A stretch of DNA of 64,000 nucleotides from Dichetophora obliterata (taxonomy: Eukaryota > Arthropoda > Insecta > Diptera > Sciomyzidae), in contig OY986435.1 of assembly GCA_963920525.1 (NCBI GenBank), positions 261,022,962 to 261,086,961 on the forward strand, given 5' to 3'. Shown piece after piece: positions 30,705 to 41,808 of this stretch. Position 1 is the first letter of the stretch. Each line of letters begins with the position of its first letter. The notes beneath the pieces are model-generated. The model ran no database searches. It worked only from the letters and a program-made list of their open reading frames with translations, and was not told where the DNA came from. The position numbers and the translations under genes are program-made.

Positions 30705-31679
30705 TCAATTTTTTTCTCACTTTTCTACTTCTTAATCTTATTTTATTTTTATTCTCTCAATTTTATTATTTCTTCCTTAGTATTTTTAAGCTAATTAAAT
30801 GGATTCCTTGATGTTCATTGATGAATTTTTATTATTGATGTTCACTAATAATGTTTTACTAAGCTTAAGAAAAAATAATTAGTTGTTATCTCTAATTAAT
30901 TCAATATTGTTAGAATTTATTTTTCATTGTACTGTAAAAGAACTTAGGGTCAATTTCTTCACCTCCTGCTAAATCTAATGCTATATCGTGGAAGACTGCT
31001 AAATATAGAAGGGATTCTGAATTTTAGAACTCCTGCTAAATATTTATGTTTCTTCACTGTAGCTTCTGATTTGGAAGACAAATTCTAGAGTTAACATAGA
31101 AGTAGTTTTTTTCCAATGGGAAATTTAATTTTTCTTAGAATTTGACGCATTTTGACGGCAAGTTAGAACTAGATTTTGACACAAAAAGAAAATAATAATA
31201 AAATTAAAAATAAAAACGTTTTGTCTGTAGCACAAATTAACAGAAAAATTATCATTTACGCTTCAACACCGAATTGTTCAAAATAGTCTGGTCATGTGTT
31301 GATCCAGGCCAACGATTAACTATGTCAAGCACTTTTAAATTAGCGGACGCTTCCGTTTGCACGTTGAATGAAAACCAACCTTTTTGGTTTCGATAAACCT
31401 CAGCATGTTCGCCACCCGGGGATTGTATCCGAATGTGAGTACAAGCAATTGGATAGTGCGTGGAAATTTTGCGATTTTGTAAAATTCCGTTGATGCTAAA
31501 CAAAATAAATAATAATATATCAGCTACTTTTATAATAAAAACACAGACTGTTTATAAAGGGTCCGCCGAATAACTTTTTTTTTGAAAATTCTATAAAAAA
31601 AAACTACTAGATATTTTCTCAAATTTTTTTTTTATTTGAAAGTACAATCCTTTCGGTTAATAATGGAAAATAATTTCAT

Positions 31680-32530
31680 TCAAATGGCTGCTTCGATGGC
31701 CATGCAGTAGCCTATACGATCGGTCCAATTTTTAAGCACATTATCGATTGTGTGCAGCTGTATTTCACCAATGGCTTCACGAATATTGTCCTTTAAAGCG
31801 TCAATTGTCTCTGGCTTGTCGGCGTAACACTTATCTTTGAGGGCACCCCACAAATAATAGTCCAACGGTGTCAAATCGCAGCTCCGAGGTGGCCAAACGA
31901 CATTTGTTTGGCCACCTCGATCATTATCGGGCAATGGTGATCATTATCGGGCCATGTTGAACGAATTTTTGTTCACAAAAATTGAAGAGGAGGATATTGG
32001 CAACATTCGGGTTCAACAGGACGGCGCAAAACATCGAGTGTAGCTTCGGCTGTGTGGCACGTAGCGCCGTTCTGTTGAAATCAAATGTTGCCAATATCCT
32101 CCTCTTCAATTTTTGTGAACAAAAATTCGTTCAAAATGGCCCGATAATGATCGCCATTGACTGTAACGGCCACTCCTTGCCCATTTGCGAAGAAAAATGG
32201 CCCAATTATGCCTCTGGACCAAAATCCGCACCAAACAGTGACTCGTTTTGGGTGCAGTGGCTTTTCAATGTATGCGTGCGGGTTTTCTGTGCCCCAAATG
32301 CGACAATTTTGCTTGTTTGCATACCCGCCAAGATCAAAATGAGCTTTATCTGGAAAGATGATTTTTTGGCAAAATCGGCATCTTCTGTAAGTCGATCGCA
32401 GACCCACTTAGCGAAACGGAAACGCATTGGATGGTCAGTTGGTCTTAATGCAAAATTCGTCTCAATGATTCAGCAATATTCTCGGGTGTACGCGCTGCTT
32501 TTGGCTTTTCACACTTTGGTTTATCGATGA
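31680..32530 (-). pseudogene. DD41D mariner transposase, scrambled
   Basis: The minus-strand pieces in order are KPLHPKRVTVWCGFWSRGII (about 32210-32260), VAVTVNGDHYRAILNEFLF near 32110-32160, and WPPRSCDLTPLDYYLWG (about 31840-31890) with the last catalytic Asp. The central part with the second Asp is replaced by inverted copies of nearby sequence. The first Asp block (elsewhere FSDEAHF) is changed to FPDKAHF. The gene is not functional. Confidence 0.85.
31932..32159. repeat. 95-bp inverted duplication inside mariner A
   Basis: Arms 31932-32026 and 32065-32159 are inverted, separated by 38 bp. A second small pair, gaggtggccaaac (31886-31898) and its complement (31906-31918), lies beside it. 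Copy B has a single ordinary sequence here, so the left arms are new DNA copied in reverse from adjacent mariner sequence. Confidence 0.85.
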
Positions 32531-33558
32531 GGATGCCAGTTTCTTTCACTTTTTTCACAAGATAACGAACATACAGAGCTGACGGTGCTTCTCTTCTTCC
32601 AAAATCCTTACGCAATTTTCGCACACATTTTGCAACATTACCATGATTTTCCAGCGGAAGGATAAAACTAATTATCTGTCAAATCAGACATGAGCTAAAT
32701 GTTACCATTCACGAAATAAGCACTAGTTGAAAAAAAAACGTTAGATGGCGGACCCTTTATGTATCTCCAGCCATTTCTTGTTCGGTTCCTGGCATTCGAA
32801 CAAAACCTTTGGAATGTTTGCAAATTGCTTTGGCTCCCCGCCGACACTCCAACAAAATCAACAATCGCAATCTACATCGAACCTAATGCGCAGAACCGCA
32901 GCAAAATCAAAAGTTGCGTTATTGAACGAATGTACCGTGACCTTTCCATGCAAATTGACCAATAATACCAATTATCATTTTGTATTAAGGATACACTATT
33001 TCAATTCAATACAATATTTGAAATTCGGTATATTTCAAATCACTATCAATGAGTGCTAGAATTTTCGCTGCAGTTGGTTTTGTTTTGAGAAAGCGGAATA
33101 AAAAATCGGTGTCGTCCCATTTATCCATATTAATTCGCGGGAACATTTTGTACTCCTGACGAACCGACACTAGCATTTCTTCATCTTCATCCTCCCATCA
33201 ATCTCGTCGCCTGTTCTCCAATCTTCCACCTCCCACACACGATTTAATAGAGACGAGGTCATAATTATTACAAATTATCGACTGGTGATGATGTAAAATT
33301 AAGGCTGATGAAAGATAAAACGTCAAAAATCGCTTTCCAAATCAAAAATCCTCCTTCCAAGTGTAAATAGAAGGCCAACATTGGCCTTCCAGATAAATCG
33401 CCTGCTAACGCTAGCTGACTTCTAACTTAGCAAACGATCGTATTCTAAACTCTAGCTAAGTCGGTGAAGAAACAAAATTGTTTTTGAAATTTAGAAATTT
33501 CCTCCTAGAACGACTTCCAACTTTTAGCAGGAGGTGAAGCAATTACTAGTAGCCCTTA

Positions 33559-35634
33559 GTTTCTTATTTGTACTCAACTATTTTCTATAAATAAAAAATC
33601 AATTTTTTTCGAAAAAAATTTTTGTGTAGTTGTGTTGCTTTTTTGAAAAAATACCGTATCATATATCTTCAAATTAAACATAAAAATGTTTGCCATAAAA
33701 CTCCTCAAAATACAAAATTTACATAATTAAAAACTTCTTACTCATGCTCTTGTAAAACGGGGTAATGTGAGTTGAAGTTATCAAATTTTCGAAAAAATTT
33801 TAATCAAAATTTCGCTTTGCAGAGTTTTTTAAAAAATGTACTAAACAAAATGTTATATTTTTTATAGCATAAGATGCAAAATTTCATTAGCTTTTAAATA
33901 AGTATAAATTGATAAAAATTATTTCATTAGTTTAGCAGTTATATGCAAAATACTGAAGAGAAAATGTCTTGTTGAAATGAATTTTTAGCCAAAAAGCCTT
34001 AAAGCGGTTTGCGCGACTATTTACCGTTAGTTAAAATTAAAGTGTCATATACCAAAATTCATGTTTTTAAAGAGTAGAATCAGAAATCAACGTGTCCCGG
34101 GAGCTTTTCGAAAAAGTCAAAGAAATGGGACGGTCTAATACATAGGTCTTCATATTTATTCAGTCACAAACTTCATTAAGGCAACAAACAGTTCAGGGTG
34201 TCTAGTGAGGATCATTTTTAAATATTTATAAGACATGGTTTTTATTCTAAAAAGTGACACTTTTGTCAATTCCACAGCCAAAAGTAATTTTCACCGGCGG
34301 GAAGCTAACGTTAAAATTTTCCATAAGCCTTATTTATTTATTTATATTTGAATACGACGCTTAGATACTTTTTCTGTTTTATCGAAAAGTACCTACATCT
34401 TGAAAAGCTGTTTTATTTTAAAAATAACCCATCTGCCTACTACAAGCTTTATGGCCATTCTTCACCTTATATTAAATACACTGGTTTTTTACCCATTGCT
34501 TTCTTATTTACAGACACATTGCGCTTCTTTTCTACTTGTGCTTTTCAAAACAAGACAAAACACGACAAAACACAGCGGAACAAACAAACAAACAAAAAAG
34601 CCTATTTATACCGCCAAGCAGCCGCTTGACTCTTGTAAACTTATTAACCTAAAAGCTTGCAACGCAAATATGACTCCATTCTCTATGTTGCGACAAGCAC
34701 GGTAATGAGTTCTTTTTTTTTTGCTGTTCTCTTGTTTTTTTTTGTATCAACATTAAAAATTCAAATAAGGTTATGCTATATGCGATAGACAAGCATTTTT
34801 TTGGAAAAAATTATTTACCTAAATATCATGAGGTTGCTTTTAATGCTTTAATCCTTGATAGCTTTCTTTTCTAATGAATACGTTGCGTGTTCGAGAGCGA
34901 CAAAAACACTTTTTTGTTGTTGATCGGTATAGTCGTTGTAGAAGCCAGTGTGTGTGTGTGGGTGTGGGTGAGGCTGATTAAAGAGTCAAGGTCCTTTTTT
35001 TTCTGTTGAATGAAATACTACGTTTAAAGATAAATTTATCTGTGTTGGAATTCCCGCTGTATGTGTATTATTACATTCTCTTCTTACTTTTTTTTTAAAT
35101 AAGACTATTTAACGTTACAAATTATCTGCATATCTCCTTTTGAGAGAACAAAAAACAGCCCACTCTTAAAAATTAACTGATTACTCAATGTTATTATTTA
35201 ACGAAAAGACCTTTTTTGGCTTAATTCATTTGATTCCCTTTTTGCTGTCTAACTGTGTTTCAACACTCTGAAAATGTAATTAAATTTATATAAGGTTCAA
35301 GCCACGTGGCTTGAAAAAATTAGTTTGAAATACTTATGCATCTTTGGTAAATCGTACTTCTAGAAAAGATTAAATTTGTCCCAGAATATATAAAAACTTC
35401 GCTATCCTAAACCATGTCTGTCATATTAAATGACACTGCATTACAGCCAGAATGTGCAATGATTTCCACTATCCATTTCTAAAGTAAAATTGGTAGGTGA
35501 ATCTGAAAATGTCATTATTTTGTCACACCGTTTTCAAGATATTGCCCACTGTAGTTTTTTGTAAAAAAAAAATAAGTTTGTTCCACTTAATTACATATAC
35601 CAGAACAATTTTTGGGGGTCGCGTTCTCAGTCGT
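33559..35634. other. AT-rich spacer
   Basis: No gene is supported. Simple repeats occur at 34550-34600 (acaaa-rich) and 34947-34968 (tg-rich). Confidence 0.5.
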
Positions 35635-36766
35635 GAGCCTACCTAGTTTTATTGTATCATGCAAACATATGTTTTCCGTTTCGTTATAACAGTTTCGGCA
35701 GTCGCACTCTCAGTCGCGCGCCTACCCGAACTTAATGTAGCATGCTTGTATGTATTTTTTGTTTTCTCTTGTAAAACACCTGATTTGTTACTTATGCCTT
35801 ATGAACAATAGAAATCAAAAATAAAAAATTATTTTGCAACAACCTTTACTTGTTATTAACTTATGTGATGATGTATGTACTAGTTCAAAAATACCAGTAC
35901 TAGTTCAGCTCAAATGCTTTTTACATTGCGCAAACTGGTTATTTTCCTGTGTTGATGTCATTGGAAAAGACAATTGTCCTATTCTCAATATGAATTGAGG
36001 TAGTATTTTTACTAACATACTTTGAACTCTTTGTGATAGTAGTATTTTTTAAACCAGTCATAATAAACCAAGGCTTTTTACTGGTATGATTGAAGCCACC
36101 TTTGTACGAGTATATTTTTAACTAGCTAAATACTAGTTTAATAGTGACCAGTTTCATATTAGTATTATGAATATAATTCTAGTAGTTTTCATACTAGTTT
36201 CATACATGTGAGCCTACCTAGTTTTATTGTATCATGCAAACATATGTTTTCCGTTTCGTTTTGACAGTTTTGGCAGTCGCACTCTCAGTCGCGAGCCTAC
36301 CTGGACTTAATGTAGCATGCTTGTATGTATCTTTTGTTTTCTCTTGTAAAACACCTGATTTGTTACTTATGCCTTATGAACAATAGAAATCAAAAATAAA
36401 AAATTATTTTGCAACAACCTTTACTTGTTATTAACTTATGTGATGATGTATGTACTAGTTCAAAAATACCAGTACTAGTTCAGCTCAAATGCTGTTTACA
36501 TTGCGCAAACTGGTTATTTGTGGTCTGTGTTGATGTCATAGGAAAATACATCGTCCTATTCTCAATATGAATTGAGGTAGTATTTTTACTGGTATAATTT
36601 GAACTCGTTGTGATAGTAGTATTTATTAAACCAGTCATAATAAACCAAGGCTTTTTACTGGTATGATTGAAGCCACCTTTGTACGAGTATATTTTTAACT
36701 AGCTAAATACTAGTTTAATAGTGACCAGTTTCATATTAGTATTATGAATATAATTCTAGTAGTTTT
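35635..36766 (+). repeat. Tandem duplication, 575-bp unit
   Basis: Copy 1 starts at 35635 and copy 2 at 36210, both with gagcctacctagttttattg. They stay collinear to ttctagtagtttt at about 36191 and 36766. Each copy holds a smaller ~75-bp duplication (gtcgc-ctctcagtcg) and many actagt/accagt motifs. The copies are very similar, so the duplication is fairly recent. No gene is seen. Confidence 0.85.
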
Positions 36767-36769
36767 TAT

Positions 36770-37186
36770 ACTACTTATATGCTATTATTCGTTTTGTTCT
36801 AGTCTTTTTGAAACCAGTTGTATGCTAGTACTACGTAAAAACTGGCTTTGTACTTGTATTATTGAAACTTTATTTAGATTTCTATTTTTAAGCAGATTAT
36901 TATTTAAAAAGCTGCACATTTATCTTATACAAACTAAATTGAAAATAACTTCGAATAGTTGTGTGTAATTAATGATGTAGTCTTGTGGTCCGGCCTAATT
37001 TTCAAGGCTTATTTCGTAATGACTTTTTTATAAGAAAATAAAATACAATCGTTTAAATATTTTTATATGGTTTTATAAACATCTCAAATTGTACAAAAAA
37101 CACTTTTTTATTTTGCAATTTTTTTTAATTTGTATGTCCAAATTGTATAAAAAAAAAGAAGGTGTGTTGCTGGCCCGGGTGACCAC
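36770..37186. other. Spacer
   Basis: It continues the actagt/accagt-rich sequence for ~100 bp, then is AT-rich with no recognisable feature until the hAT target site (GTGACCAC, 37179-37186). Confidence 0.5.
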
Positions 37187-37398
37187 CAGGGTTGCCAACT
37201 TTTGAAAAGCCCAGGCCCGGAGCTTTTTTTTATTTAATAATTTTTTTATGGTCTGCTTGCTTTTAATTAAAAAATTAATTTTTTCTTTGGTTTTTTCATA
37301 CATAGTCATGTTTAACAATCATGTTTGACAACAAATGTGACACAACACAACTTGCGTTTTCCCGTGAACTCGTTTTCCTTTAGCAAACAATCTTTGTA

Positions 37399-38421
37399 AA
37401 AGGTCCGCCAAATAACTTTTTTTTTTAAATTCTATTACAAAACTACTGGATATTTTCTCAAATTTCTTTTTTTTTCTTTGAAAGTACAATCCTTCCGGTT
37501 AATAATTAAAAATAATTTCATTCAAATGGCTGCCTCGGCTGGCCATGCAGTAGCCTACACGATCGGTCCAATTTTTAAGCACCTTATCGATTGTGTGCAG
37601 CTGTATTTCACCAATGGCTTCACGAATATTGTCCTTTAAAGCGTCAATTGTCTCTGGCTTGTCGGCGTAACACTTATCTTTGAGGGCACCCCACAAATAA
37701 TAGTCCAACGGTGTCAAATCGCAGCTCTGAGGTGGCCAAACGACATCAGCTCTGCGGCTGATAATGCGATCTTCAAAAACAGGGCGCAAAACATCGAGTG
37801 TAGCTTCGGCTGTGTGGCACGTAGCGCCGTCCTGTTGAAACCAAATGTTGCCAATATCCTCCTCTTCAATTTTTGTGAACAAAAATTCGTTCAACATAGC
37901 CCGATAACGATCGCCATTGACTGTAATGGCCACTCCTTGCTCATTTTCGAAGAAAAATGTCCCAATTATGCCTCTGGACCAAAATCCCCACCAAACAGTG
38001 ACTCGTTTTGGGTGCAGCGGCTTTTCAATGTATGCGTGCGGGTTTTCTGTGCCCCAAATGCGACAATTTTGCTTGTTTACATACCCGCCAAGATCAAAAT
38101 GAGCTTCATCTGAAAAGATGATTTCTTTCGCAAAATCGGCATCTTCTGTATGTCGATCGCAGGCCCACTTAGCGAAGCGAAAACGCATTGGATGGTCAGT
38201 TGGCTTCAACTCCTGAACCAATTGGACTTTGTATGGCGTCATACCAAGGTCTTTATGCAAAATTCGTCTCAATGATGTCTCCGAAATGTCCAAGCGTATA
38301 CACAACCATATTCGTTCAGCGGAAGGATAAAACTAATTATCTGTCAAATCAGATATGAGCTAAGTATTACCATTCACGGAATAAGCACTAGTTAAAAAAA
38401 AACGTTAGATGGCGGACCCTT
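37399..38421 (-). mobile_element. DD41D mariner, copy B
   Basis: TA lies outside both ends (37397-37398 and 38422-38423). The ends read AAAGGTCCGCC on the left and AAGGGTCCGCC read inward on the right. It is inserted in the hAT element. Relative to copy A it lacks roughly 180 bp near the 5' end of the gene; the junction is near 38305-38320. Confidence 0.9.
37499..38305 (-). pseudogene. DD41D mariner transposase, N-terminus deleted
   Basis: About 268 codons remain open. SETSLRRILHKDLGMTPYKV is the end of the helix-turn-helix part. FSDEAHFDLGG carries the first catalytic Asp and FQQDGATCH the second. LTPLDYYLWG carries the third, with 41 residues between the last two, hence DD41D, the rosa-type mariner family. 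The frame has no natural ATG at its start because the first ~70 residues are deleted. Otherwise it is uninterrupted. It could be a recently truncated copy. Confidence 0.9.
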
Positions 38422-38601
38422 TAGCGTGGTATCGAGAGCCAATCGTTGTTAAAAGATGTTAAGTTATGTTTCCTCTTGCGACTAGATTCCATTATGCTGT
38501 TCTCTAAAATAGTTTTGTATCAGTTAATACACAAAACACAAATTATTGACCGAACTTACATAAATTGAACTGCAAACATTAATTACAAATTCAGCCGCAG
38601 A

Positions 38602-38780
38602 CAAGGTTCATTTATAAGGTTGTGGCACTTGAGAGAAATGCACTCTTTTTCCCGCCTTTGCTCGAACTGTCATTGCGCTTTTCTTTGTTCTAAGCATTCA
38701 TTTTCTTCATTTCTTTTCATCCATTCTGACAGTTCGACCGAGTTCGCTCTCAAGTGCCACAACCTTATAAATGAGCCTTG
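38602..38780. mobile_element. 179-bp hAT-type MITE
   Basis: It is flanked by an exact 8-bp duplication GCCGCAGA (38594-38601 and 38781-38788). The 34-bp terminal inverted repeats begin CAAGGTTCATTTATAAGGTT and CAAGGCTCATTTATAAGGTT, with one difference, and run on through gtggcacttgagag. It lies within the larger hAT element. Confidence 0.92.
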
Positions 38781-39092
38781 GCCGCAGAACTCAAAAGAAA
38801 AACAGAAACGAGTTCGTCAAGTTACCAAAAGAAAAGTAACGACTGGTTACGACGTTCCTTCAAAAACGAAGTTCAAGAAATAGAAAGAACGTCAAAGTTA
38901 AGTTAGCATTCATTTAGATAAATGGTTCAAACATTCACTAAAAAAGGGTAAATCAACACTAATAAATAAGTTAAACAAATTTTTTTGTAAAAAAACTTGA
39001 TTTAAATATTGATTAGAGCGAAAGCCGGAGAAAATGTGCCAGGCCCGAAGTCTCCGGGCGAAAAGGTATGTGTTGGCAACACTGGTGACCAC

Positions 39093-40080
39093 GGCACTTG
39101 AAGTAATTTAAAAGAAAAAATTTAAATAGTTTATTGTTCTGTAGACTTGTCATTCTGGTAGGTAGTTGATTTAAACATTTTCATTAAAAAGTAACAAAAT
39201 GGCAGACATCTAGTCAAGCTTAATAACATCTAAATTCTTTGAAATTAAATATTTATACAAAGTTCAACTAATTAAAATGGTATTTGCTTTAATGTTTGTT
39301 TGTTATTTATAAATAGGGTTTTTTTTATTTTATACCTTAAAGCGCTCGAAAATTTGAGGTATTTTTAGGATTTCTTTTTAAGATTTAAAAAACAAATTGT
39401 TATGTAATCTTTTATGTTATATCCAAAATTTGGGCACAAAAAAACAAAATATAGGAATTTTGAATATTTTTTTACGTATATTTTTATGTTAGGTCGCATC
39501 AAAAAAAGGTTAAATATTAATGAATATATTTGATTGTACTACATACACATACGTACCATAATATTTAAAACTTTAATCCAATTAGTTTAATAGTTTTTTC
39601 ATTATCACGTCAACGAGGTCAAAAAGCATTGTTTCGAGAAAAACGTGTTTACGTAAAGTTTTTGTTGCCATGGATGGCATCTGGACGCTCCTACTTAAAA
39701 AGTATCTTACAAATGTTTCCCCATCTTGGCGACTTAAATAAGATGTTGTACACTATTCCTTATGGTATCTACTATATAAAACAGGGTTTTTTAGAAAATA
39801 GATTTTTTTGAAACAAATTGTACCTGAGTGCCTCTTAAACAGATTTTTACTGAAAAAATATATATTAACAATAATAAAATAAAAATTTTACAATTAAATT
39901 GAAAATATCCGCAACATTCAACAAAACAACATATGAGTTTCAATTATTCGCATCCTCACGAAAGGTTTTTTACACAACTGCATCCGCAAAAGGACATCCG
40001 TCACATCCCTAATTGTTACTGTTTTAACAACTAAAAATGCATTTTTTTTAATGTTTACAAATTTATGCAGAAAGTGCGAG
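39093..40080. other. AT-rich spacer
   Basis: No gene is recognised. Around 39625 tttcgagaaaaacgtgttt resembles a block near 48560, perhaps a small dispersed repeat. Confidence 0.45.
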
Positions 40081-40335
40081 TTTGTAACTAGCAAAGAAGC
40101 TAGTACATTTATGACTTCTTAGTTATGAGCTAGAAAAACAGTTGGTATTTTTTTTAACTAGTCAAAATTCGACTAGAAAGTTAATTATAAATTAAGCAAC
40201 TAGTTCTTTTATAACTAGTAAAACAGTTAATATTTTAACTAGCTTGTATACATATAGTAACTTATCTAGTAATTTTTTGGTTAGTAAGATTTTACTAGTT
40301 TAACATCTAGTAAATTTTTGACTAGTTTTACTTTA
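40080..40335. repeat. Cluster of actagt/ctagtt motifs
   Basis: About a dozen copies of ctag-containing motifs (aactagt, actagaa, gctagta, ctagtaa) occur within 255 bp. This resembles the actagt-rich interior of 36100-36200. It is non-coding, perhaps part of a self-similar unit. Confidence 0.45.
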
Positions 40336-40339
40336 ACTA

Positions 40340-40703
40340 CACAGTAAAAAATATGAGCATAAATTGTATACTATTTGGTATACATATAAATCCAAACCAA
40401 AAGTGTTTTAAAAGTTATACCATCAAATCTTATAAATTTTTCCAGACCATTTTTCTCGTCAGACCAATCGAAGCAACTATATTTTTAAATTTCCCGATTT
40501 TGGTGAATTTTTTACTTTCGAACCAGAATATATTTTGATTTACATATGATATCCATATAAAATTTTTAAATTATATTTGTTCTATTATTTTTATAATATT
40601 GAGTTATTGAGGTATAAAATTTATAAATTATTTGGAATAAAAAAGTTTATACCACACAAATGTTATAAAAAAGTTCGAATTTACCCTAAAATTTTTTACT
40701 GTG
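40340..40703. mobile_element. 364-bp MITE with TA flanks
   Basis: TA lies at 40338-40339 and 40704-40705. The ends are inverted: CACAGTAAAAAAT on both sides. The interior repeats tatacca/ttataaat motifs. It is probably a Tc1/mariner-type MITE. No coding sequence is seen. Confidence 0.65.
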
Positions 40704-40705
40704 TA

Positions 40706-41580
40706 GTACGATTTTTACTGCAGAGTAGACAATCACTCAATTTGGATACTTTCGTTCAAGTAAACACAACTTTTCCGTTTCTCAATAGATTTCTCCAAAA
40801 ATAGCTTTTTTTCGGAAAAGTACAGACTTTTAGCAAAAAAATATCTAAATAACAAAATATTTTTATTTCTTAACAAAATTTGCAATTAGTTTTATTTCAT
40901 TTTTTTTTTAATAACACGAAAAATCCTCAAAACTTTAATTTATTCCGCTGAAACTAACAGTTAAATCAAAAAATGATGTAGGCATTGTTTGTAGGAAATT
41001 TTATATATATTAGTTGGTTTTTGAGCAGAGATCTGCAACAGACAGCTTTTTTGTGACTCTGAGTATATCCGAAAAAAATTAGTACAAAAACCTACTCATC
41101 CTTTGCGCACGCAACTCGACTCATAATCTCTTCTACGAAGCTAGAATGCGGCGGCTCAAATAAATATGAGTATCCTAAGTCATGAGTCGGATCGAGAGAG
41201 ATCGGATTTTTTCGGTTCATAAATACTTATGGTTGTTGTCGTCTTGCTGATATTTACCCTACTTGCCGAAATACTTATAATCGACACAAGCAACCGAATC
41301 ACTCGGCTCATCTGCCACAGATATGAAATAGAGCCCTGCGTAGGTGCACTTAAAACCGTCTTCAAAACATTTGTTCATTTCACACTACACTGCACTGTCT
41401 TGCTTTCTGCAAAGAAATCATGTGTGTGATTACAGCGAAGACGATCAAAACATGATAGAGCAATAAAAACAGATCATAGATATTGTTGATATAAGATATC
41501 GTTGTCAGAGAGCTCACTGCAGTCAATGCAACGAAAGCTTGTTCACTGGCAATAGATGATGTACATCAGAGAACAAATAC
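40706..41580. other. Spacer
   Basis: No gene is supported in this stretch. Confidence 0.45.
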
Positions 41581-41790
41581 GGTGCTGTCGCGAACACTAG
41601 GTAAAAATGGGTCACGCATCATTATTTAACAGTGCTAGGAGGTTGCTGATTTCGAATCTGAAGTCAGAATTTTAAAAATAAAAATGGGGTTGCCACCTAT
41701 TTTTTGTATTTTTACAAATGCGATGCTGGTGCGAACATCAGGTAAAAATAGGTCGCTGAATCCGAATCCATTGTCAGAATTTAAAAATTA
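41581..41790 (+). repeat. Imperfect direct duplication
   Basis: The block gaacactaggtaaaaatggg (41596 on) recurs as gaacatcaggtaaaaatagg about 140 bp later (41737 on), with surrounding similarity. A related gggttgccacctat block occurs at 41686 and again at 42176. Confidence 0.5.
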
Positions 41791-41808
41791 TGTAATTTTT
41801 TATAATAG

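Larger units (their letters stand above)
31557..32757 (-). mobile_element. DD41D mariner, copy A
   Basis: The ends read AAGGGTCCGCC followed by -taac- and a T-run, inverted at 32757, with TA outside (31555-31556 and 32758-32759). It is inserted in the Harbinger transposase gene. It is close to mariner copy B at 37399-38421 over most of its length. It keeps the N-terminal part of the gene that copy B lost, but carries inverted templated insertions at 31886-32159. Confidence 0.9.
31252..33178 (-). pseudogene. HARBI1-like transposase, truncated and interrupted
   Basis: On the minus strand the N-terminal part (33178-33000) reads KWDDTDFLFRFLKTKPTAAK. The middle (about 32940-32800) reads SITQLLILLRFCALGSM then VDFVGVSAGSQSN, with a stop after GSM; this is the usual helix-turn-helix region. 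The mariner at 31557-32757 splits the gene. The catalytic start (31503-31252) reads ACTHIRIQSPGGEHAEVYRN, KGWFSFNVQ and VNRWPGSTHDQTIL. The first catalytic Asp (normally D in a DCTH motif) is Ala here; the second Asp, in STHDQ, is present; the final Glu is deleted. A splice acceptor-like ttttgtttag precedes the last part. It cannot be active. Confidence 0.8.
30957..33555 (-). mobile_element. PIF/Harbinger element with a mariner inside
   Basis: TTA lies on both sides (30954-30956 and 33556-33558), the classic Harbinger target duplication. The ends are inverted: GGGTCAATTTCTTCACCTCC on the left, and GGGCTACTAGTAATTGCTTC read inward on the right, sharing aatt-cttcacctcctgctaaa. A second shared block, tttcttcac-g, lies ~100 bp in. 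Without the 1.2-kb mariner the element is about 1.4 kb, so it lost its 3' gene part and any Myb-like partner gene. Confidence 0.85.
37187..39084. mobile_element. Non-autonomous hAT element (host of two insertions)
   Basis: It is flanked by an exact 8-bp duplication GTGACCAC (37179-37186 and 39085-39092). The ends are inverted: CAGGGTTGCCAAC on the left and CAGTGTTGCCAAC read inward on the right, with further shared gcccggag and aggcc blocks. These are standard hAT features. It holds mariner copy B and a smaller hAT-type MITE; without them only ~690 bp remain, with no transposase. Confidence 0.9.

Noticed and set aside
34947..34970. tg-rich simple repeat
   Set aside because: Short microsatellite with no further structure.
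37814..38113. 99-aa plus-strand frame (also its near copy at 31982-32530)
   Set aside because: Antisense shadow of the DD41D mariner transposase, which has clear catalytic motifs on the minus strand.
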